Below are positions 58,401 to 64,000 of a DNA stretch of 64,000 nucleotides, in pieces. The notes under the pieces are model-generated. The model searched no databases. It saw only the letters and a program-made list of their open reading frames with translations, and was not told the origin of the DNA. The stretch spans positions 4,526,001 through 4,590,000 of the forward strand of contig OY725498.1 in the NCBI GenBank assembly GCA_963281255.1. Reading direction: 5' to 3'. The translations under genes and the position numbers were made by a program. Position 1 is the first letter of the stretch; each line of letters begins with the position of its first letter. Origin of the DNA: Aphrocallistes beatrix (taxonomy: Eukaryota; Porifera; Hexactinellida; Sceptrulophora; Aphrocallistidae).

Positions 58401-61400
58401 TCACCTAACCTATCCGAGTACCCACAATTACAGTTGAAGTACAATATCGGCTCTGGTACACAGACAGTAATTGGTCCAGCCATTCAGCCTGATGTACTCT
58501 ACAATGGTAACTTCCTATTTATACGTTTATTATGACATGGTATATACCTTTTGCTTTTTATAGTTTGCCTCACACGGTATCAGAATCAATTCACACTATC
58601 GATCAATGATTCAGTCACATTGCAAGCTTCTAGTCCCGGGACACACACCGCACTCAACCTACCTCTTCCCGTGATTAGGATTGGCGCATTGTCTGCACAC
58701 TTTCAGCAACTCGTTTCACCTGTCAACTCCACAGCAGTTAGAGGCTGTATGCACAGGATAAGTGTTAGTGATTTTCTATACAACTGTATATACTATAGTC
58801 ATGAGTCTATGATTGAATGATAACCAATGTTAAGTAAACATGCGACGTATCCATACAAAATATATTTTTTTAGGTCAATCTGTTCGAGTTTGGCATAACC
58901 TCAGCCCAGGGAGCAGAAGGCCGGGCTATATCTGACTGCTTGCAAGACATATGTCTGAACTCACAGCCGTGTTTAAATGGTGGAAGGTGTGTCCAGAGTG
59001 GCACTAGTGTCAGTTCGAGCCTCGTATGCCTCTGTCGCTTTGGATACATTGGAGATAATTGTGGTGAAGGTACTAAAATATTTCAATATATATCAGTAAC
59101 TTGTTAGCTTTGTTCTAATCGAATAATTTATATTTTAGTGCTCTCTATTACAACTGCTTCCTTATCGAGCTATTCTAGTATCTTGTTCCAACCCATCCCT
59201 GGTCCAATCTCAGATAATCTCGTCATGTCATTTCCCATTATGCTGGACACGTTATCAGGGGTCCTGCTCCTAGCAACCAATCAGTTAGAATCGGAATTTA
59301 TTCGTCTCGTATTGAGTGAGGGTGTGTTAGTGCTTTCAACTCATTTAACCGAAGCCACATCATCACAGCCACTATTGCCCAGTCGCTGGTACAATCTCAC
59401 ATTGATACTGAATCAACAGAGAGCTGCAGTTCTCATAGATGGAAGTGCATACCTAGAATTGAGCTTGTCTAACGATGTCCAGACGATAACGAGTAGCGCA
59501 CTTGATATGTTCACTATTGGATCCTCCATATTAAGCCAACGGAGCTTCCAAGGGTGCATAGGAAATGTTACTGTTATTCATGATGACGTCATGACTCTGT
59601 TTACTGCTAATGAAGGATGGGGGATATCACAATGCGTTTTCTCTGATCAGTGTAGTACTAGTGTTTGTTCAGAACATGGTCTGTGTAGATTGAGTCAGGA
59701 TTTCAGTTTCGTGTGCAGTTGTTATGAAGGATTTTCTGGAGACCTCTGTGAGACAGCCCTGTTTGAATGTGATACAAGTGTGGTGGGGTGTTTGAATGAG
59801 GGGTCTTGTAGGGTACAGTTAGTGAATGATATCCAGCAATTTGAGTGTAGATGCCAGTTACCTTTCTCTGGCGATAAATGCCAATTCAGTAAGTTTATAT
59901 TTATGCCCTAACTATTAACAAATGAATATTACTTTGCTAATCTTTTAGATTCAACCTTTACTTCTGCTTATTTCAATGCAAATTCTTACCTTGCATTTCC
60001 TTCATCATTTCTGTCAAGGTACACATATTAGTACAAGTACAAGCATAGCATACTTTCTTTTTAATCAATTTAATAATTGGTCTCCTCAAGCTTTAAGTCC
60101 AGTACAATCATTGAGTTGACCATAATGGCTGAATCTGGAGATGGTGTGTTATTTTTCGCAGAAAATATCATGGTAACTTACACTTACTTAAAACTTAACT
60201 TTGTAAGTAATAGTATTATGATCGAATTTCGCAGGGTACATCCAGGCAAGATTATATTTACATCGGATTACGGAATAGCAGAGTAGAATTCAGGTTGGTT
60301 TCATTATATACAATTCACACTTAATACGTACAAAACTATGAATGCAAAACTTAAAGGGCTATGCACAGAGTGACTAGGTACAAATACGTATGAATAAAAT
60401 TGTTAGAAAAGTTTCATCACTGCATTGGAGGCGTAGTGCCTTGTTTTCTGTCTGAATCATAAGAAGTAGGATACGACTGTAGATGTACCTCAACAGCGAA
60501 GTTATACAACACCTGATGTATGAACCTGTACTGTTCTCTCGTCTGAACGGCTCCAGGTCTGTCTCGACGAATGCTCGAGACTATGCGTAAGATGTCGAGC
60601 TTATCTTCTCCCTGGAGAATAGCCTGGATGCCTAGAAAATAAATACAACTGTTAACACCGAAAGCTCCATTTTATAAGAAATATTTTATCCATTCGTTTA
60701 GTAGTAACTACTAGCTTGATACGAGTCCAAAAGATAGGGAAATATGAACGTATAAATAATCCTGAAATCATTTTCAGAGTTCACGAAAATAAATTCCAGA
60801 TCTACACATACGCCATAGAAGGATTCTACTAATCAAATATGTTAACAATCGAACTGTTAGCTGTTTCACCGTCCATACCATTTTCAATCAAATATATACC
60901 AAAAAAGAAATACCGCTATAAGCACTTTTTGGGGCCCCCATCCCTAAAACCAGGGGTGGCGCCAGGGGGGCTATTGCCCCCCCCGCTGGGAAAAGAATTG
61001 GAAGAGATTTAGAAAAGACACTTTAATTTAGCCCCCTAATCGGGGACCTTAGCCCCCTGTCGGGGAATTCCTGGCGCCACTTTTGGGGGATGAGAGCCCC
61101 AAAACGCGCTTACACCGCAACCAAAACGTTATTGTACCAATCCTCGCTTTCTAATCTTCAATTTAATAAAATTCTTTTTATTTTTGTGATTCGTACCTAT
61201 ATCCGCCGCGATGATAACTCCAGTCCTACCGATGCCAGCAGAACAGTGTACCAGGGCGGGTCCTTCTGAATCTGCCATTTTCACTTCCTGTAAGAAGTTT
61301 GTTACTTTGTTTGAGTCTTCGGGTACTCCCTGCTCTGGCCAGAAAGTCAGCTTATAATGCCGGATAACTCTTGTCTCACCTATGTATCATTCGATTAATA

Positions 61401-63910
61401 CTTTTCATGAAAGTTGATTTAGACTTATAAGGGCGTACCTTCTTCAAGATGTCTGAGTGCAAGGATTGCTTCGTTAAAGTCTGTGTGAGCTGTGTGTTTC
61501 GTGAGGGTGACTTCAAGTTTTCCATATTCTTCAGAACCCTGGGAGGGCCAATATCTACAATGTTTGATCCCATAAAATTACAAAACTATTTCCAGTTTAA
61601 GTTATAAAATCATACTTCACCTTTCACACTTTTCAAATCCTTTCTCCGTAAAGTTAGTAGCCATTATGATGATATCCACTTTATGCTCCCACACCATTCT
61701 CCAGAAGTCGGGAATGGTGTTGGCCATTGGGGCTTGTGTCGCGATGTACTGGACATCAGTACCCTCGTACCCCTTCACAAAGCTTGCATTGATATAATTA
61801 GAACTTGGATCATTACCTAAACGAATTTGATTAAGATTTGATTATGCTTCAGTTGATATTGTGAAGGTTTTGCCGATGTAAAATTGGTTTTGCCGAATAC
61901 CTTGTTGAGCTCCAAGCGATACCCTTGTTCTCAGGCTAGGTAACACATTACTAAATCGATTCTTTATCTCAGCTCCAGATGGGATCTCACTCGGGTCTAC
62001 ATGATTTGGAGGCAGCTTCCTAAACTCATTTTCTAAATATCCTGTTTGCTTTATGGTCGCGTGAAGTTGTTTCAGGGTGACAGGGCGAGATAGCACCTTG
62101 CCCATATATGGAGCGATCTCTCCTTCATCACTGTCGGTATCTACCTCATTCGGCGTGAGCAGTATAATGCCTGCATTGCTACTCGATTGTGAAGGTTCTG
62201 ACTGGTGATGAAACGGCATCATTTCACTTCCCACTATGTAGGACATCATTATTTAATATTACATTTAAATAATTTACAGCATAAAAGTCGCTTACCTCCA
62301 ACCCCCTCATTCCTGAACATGACATCGTTGTTGCCCTCTATTATTCTCATCACTTCTTCCCCAGCACTGGGTTGAATAATAATATCTTGTGGAGTGAGTC
62401 GATTCATCTGGATCTGCTCTCCTGCTCGAGTATCGATTGTATCTCTCGTCACTATGCTTATCCGGGGCTGTCCAGGGAACTCTTCTCCTCGCACTGCTCC
62501 TGCGTTCTCCGTCACGTCGAACTATAATGCATCGAAATCAAGAGTTTGTCAACTTTCAGCTGTGGTTGTCTAAAGTTCTAATTGAGAATCATACTGATTC
62601 CTATTATCCATATTATTGACAGACAAACTTTGATACACAATCTTGCCGACCGAGCCAATCCCAGTTTTATTATAGTTAAAGGTCGAATCATGATTACCTC
62701 GCCTACCTGACGATCATACTGGTTGGCTTCTCTGTTATTCACGTTCACAACGCTATAAGGTCCATGTGGTATGTTATAAGTCTCTGTCTCTGGCTTTTTC
62801 CAACAAAAATGGAATGTTAACATGCAGATGAACATAATTATCCACGAAATCATGAGTAGACCAGCTGCTACGATTACTCCAATGCTCCATGGCGGTAGTG
62901 TCTGTGAGGGATCGCTAAATTGTATGAATGTCATCTTGAGCTAAATACATGAATATTTAGTTAAAACAATTCCACTATTATACAAATTTATTGTAAAAAA
63001 CTTGGTAGAATAGAGCTCTTATGTTTAAGTTATTCTTTTGTTAGCAGTGCATATAATATTAGATGTTCCCAGTATATATTTGCCTGAATACTATCCATTC
63101 TTGAGCAGTGAACACATTGTTCTGCCTTATCATATTTCACTGGATAACTTGTGGCTCCTATCTTGCTTCGACCACTGTAATTGAGCTTCATCACATAATG
63201 ATATTATACGGTCTCGTTATTGCATTGTTGTACTATGAATATTGATTCAAAGACTGGAAAATTGATACCACAATTTAATAATTTGATCCGTGTATTCTAT
63301 TCAATAGATTCGATCTTGGCACAGGTAGCGCCACACTTCTGAGCAGACAGACCATTCAACTGGGGAAACCAACGCTCATAAGAGCTAATCGGTAATGAAT
63401 TGTTGAGCATATCTAAGGCCTGCTCTAGAATCCACGGAATTTTTAAGTCACTTTTAGGTATTTCTGCCTAATTAAGAGTACACTCAATTTTCAGGATATT
63501 TGACACTACAACCTAATATATGATTTCATTCCTGGTAAAATTTAGTTTTCTCTTCAAAAATATTTTGCAAACTATAGACATCTGCAGTCAGGAGAGCTTT
63601 ATATCAACGGAGAACTTGAGTCAAGTGGAATTTCTCCAGGCAGTTCAACATATTTCGGTGTAAACACGGATATCTTCCTAGGTTAGTGGGTCTTGTTATA
63701 ACTTGTAATTTAATATTCTACCTAGAATACTAACTTTTTATGACTATTTAAATTCTAGGTGGTGTTCCTAACCACGACCTTATTTCTCCGTTTGGGTCTC
63801 CACAAGGTTTACAAGGTTGTATTGGTTCTTTCCGTGTTGGCTTCCAAACGAACACAATTCCGGTTCCCTTCAGCTCTGCAACATCTGGTATCGACGTTAG
63901 ACAATGTTGA
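49492..63910 (+). CDS. Secreted Reeler-EGF-laminin G protein (Eyes shut/Crumbs-like), 20 exons, 2,840 aa
   Basis: Exons: 49492-49747, 49804-50064, 50121-50368, 50421-50614, 50687-54636, 54697-54962, 55023-55292, 56852-57125, 57182-57577, 57730-58122, 58189-58506, 58564-58763, 58874-59069, 59139-59888, 59949-60018, 60091-60172, 60235-60293, 63308-63391, 63578-63681, 63759-63910. The 8,523 nt keep phase throughout. A signal peptide is followed by a Reeler-like domain ([29 protein letters not shown]). Then come 37 EGF repeats, 33 of them in one exon, and five laminin-G domains with seven EGFs between them. The fifth LamG ends SGIDVRQC and then stops. The same G-x-x-V/I-x-x-C ending closes the other LamGs, so the stop is probably genuine and no TM follows. 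Organisation (EGF run, then five LamG alternating with EGF, secreted) resembles Eyes shut. Crumbs differs by having a TM and three LamGs. Splice site 54963 (GTTCGA) is weak. Confidence 0.82.
55403..56698 (-). CDS. Gal3ST-family galactose 3-O-sulfotransferase, nested antisense gene
   Basis: Single-exon 431-aa type II Golgi membrane protein. A short basic cytoplasmic tail is followed by a signal-anchor helix (~residues 9-25). The PAPS 5'-phosphosulfate-binding segment [17 protein letters not shown] starts at residue 82 and matches the family pattern KxxKxxSSTLxNI. The 3'-phosphate segment appears as [17 protein letters not shown]. The [16 protein letters not shown] block is characteristic of galactosylceramide and galactose 3-O-sulfotransferases. 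Such enzymes sulfate the 3-OH of galactose on glycolipids or glycoproteins. It lies wholly inside intron 7 (55293-56851) of the Reeler-EGF-LamG gene, on the opposite strand. Being intronless, it may have arrived by retroposition, or the host intron may have grown around it. Confidence 0.85.
   Translation of the reverse strand: MPRWIRTRYILLVTIFASFWLCWMGVNNLTRKAAIPGGEENDEELFVHTEPSFPIRNIFNGKINEFCKTHIESEKETFRPIALIKVYKAASSTLSNILCRYGLNRDMSFMLPEGDQVNQIFPHSPTDTQVELIPNCQNDSYQILNVHAVFRGRSDLHRLMPENTFVLSSVRDPIHQTKSAFKYNGFERRLKRYDLNFGKFMQDPYENTIKLLVNDNETAFIKGKDWGLWNSQSLVHGLKYFNIIPGLSRTQIENSPQEMEKVERFLEHVEREIDFTVVAEHFDESLVVLKHLLDLDWEDLVYFECNKAKKQAQGNAIERDLVEEWNYIDLLLYHKMKNKLFALKEQIGIKRIDRGVKILKMYIERCADACLTKRRMREQRGVYVNYFEFELSMHGGRNECCRQMSAQEWQYIPKLKNYMRKKCENMNYIRV
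60417..62934 (-). CDS. Transmembrane protein tyrosine phosphatase, nested antisense gene, seven exons
   Basis: Minus-strand exons 62934-62698 (alternative donor at 62707), 62521-62296, 62233-61901, 61816-61621, 61554-61439, 61379-61197 and 60631-60417 join to 1,506 nt (501 aa). A TM helix lies near the N-terminus ([20 protein letters not shown]) with almost no ectodomain visible. A ~190-aa juxtamembrane region follows, then one PTP domain: [46 protein letters not shown]-loop [11 protein letters not shown] and [13 protein letters not shown]. The WPD loop reads WPEQGVP, so the general acid is Glu, not Asp. The gene lies entirely in intron 17 (60294-63307) of the Reeler-EGF-LamG gene. An unseen 5' exon carrying a signal peptide is possible: a TTTAG precedes the ATG closely. 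Family within the PTPs is not assigned. Confidence 0.85.
60914..61118. mobile_element. Inverted-repeat (MITE-like) element in a PTP intron
   Basis: GC-rich inverted repeat of about 50 bp per arm. The left arm reads AAGCACTTTTTGGGGCCCCC and then GGGGTGGCGCCAGG. The right arm is its imperfect complement, including CCTGGCGCCAC and GAGAGCCCCAAAAC. It lies between the last two PTP exons (intron 60632-61196) and also inside intron 17 of the host gene. Target-site duplication is not clear. Confidence 0.6.
62935..63307. promoter_or_regulatory. Presumed 5' region of the nested PTP gene inside the host intron
   Basis: 373 bp between the PTP start codon (-) and host exon 18 (+). It should hold the PTP promoter. 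A 53-codon minus-strand open frame (63191-63030, start [10 protein letters not shown]) lies here and could be an upstream ORF, a 5' exon or chance. Confidence 0.3.
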
Positions 63911-64000
63911 TTTTCAATTTTTATTAGAATATTCTTTTGACTTCCGCAATTCTATATAGTATTTACAACTGCAATATTATCTTTCATATATACTAATATA

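Noticed and set aside
63250-63430. Minus-strand frame ([22 protein letters not shown]) resembling a small Cys-containing exon
   Set aside because: The plus strand of the same stretch encodes [20 protein letters not shown] with proper splice sites and phase. That supplies the missing LamG strands, so the reverse frame is a shadow.
49284-63910. Interpretation of the EGF/LamG gene as Notch or as transmembrane Crumbs
   Set aside because: No LNR, ankyrin or TM segment is seen, and the last LamG cysteine is followed directly by a stop. Five LamGs fit Eyes shut better.

Overview
The window looks like a compact, gene-dense genome of an early-branching animal, most likely a sponge. This is inferred from gene content, not measured. 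Genes have a metazoan character (WDR44, FEM1-like, galactose 3-O-sulfotransferase-like, adhesion-GPCR-like, EGF/laminin-G and cadherin giants). Many introns are only 50-70 bp, several genes are single-exon, and genes are nested in introns of others. All exon joins below were worked out by hand from GT/AG sites and reading phase. The coding lengths of the spliced models sum to exact multiples of three.

1-9.1 kb is a housekeeping block: PTPMT1-like phosphatase (-), an unrecognised 300-aa coiled-coil protein (+), a PTB-domain adaptor like LDLRAP1 (+), an HD-domain phosphohydrolase (-), CMC1 (+), WDR44 (+, five exons), thymidine kinase TK1 (-) and acylphosphatase (+). Three divergent pairs are separated by only 76, 395 and 163 bp. 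After a 2.1-kb stretch with no gene I can support comes a six-exon pyruvate dehydrogenase phosphatase (11.2-14.8 kb).

15.9-41.4 kb is one giant three-exon gene predicted to encode 8,301 residues. It joins a fibrocystin-L (PKHD1L1)-like ectodomain (IPT/TIG, PA14, cupredoxin-like, two G8 and two beta-helix regions) to about 20 cadherin repeats. Next come cohesin-like and dockerin-like modules, one transmembrane helix and a tyrosine-rich tail. This is the most unusual item in the window. It is followed by a FEM1-like ankyrin protein, a 1,549-aa single-exon EGF/7TM receptor with a nearly identical EGF array, and a 20-exon gene (49.5-63.9 kb) for a secreted Reeler-EGF-laminin-G protein resembling Eyes shut/Crumbs. 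Two antisense genes lie inside its introns: a Gal3ST-like sulfotransferase and a transmembrane tyrosine phosphatase.

Several short inverted-repeat (MITE-like) elements sit in introns and intergenic gaps. The 41-64 kb half is therefore dominated by cell-surface and matrix proteins, while the first 15 kb is metabolic and housekeeping.
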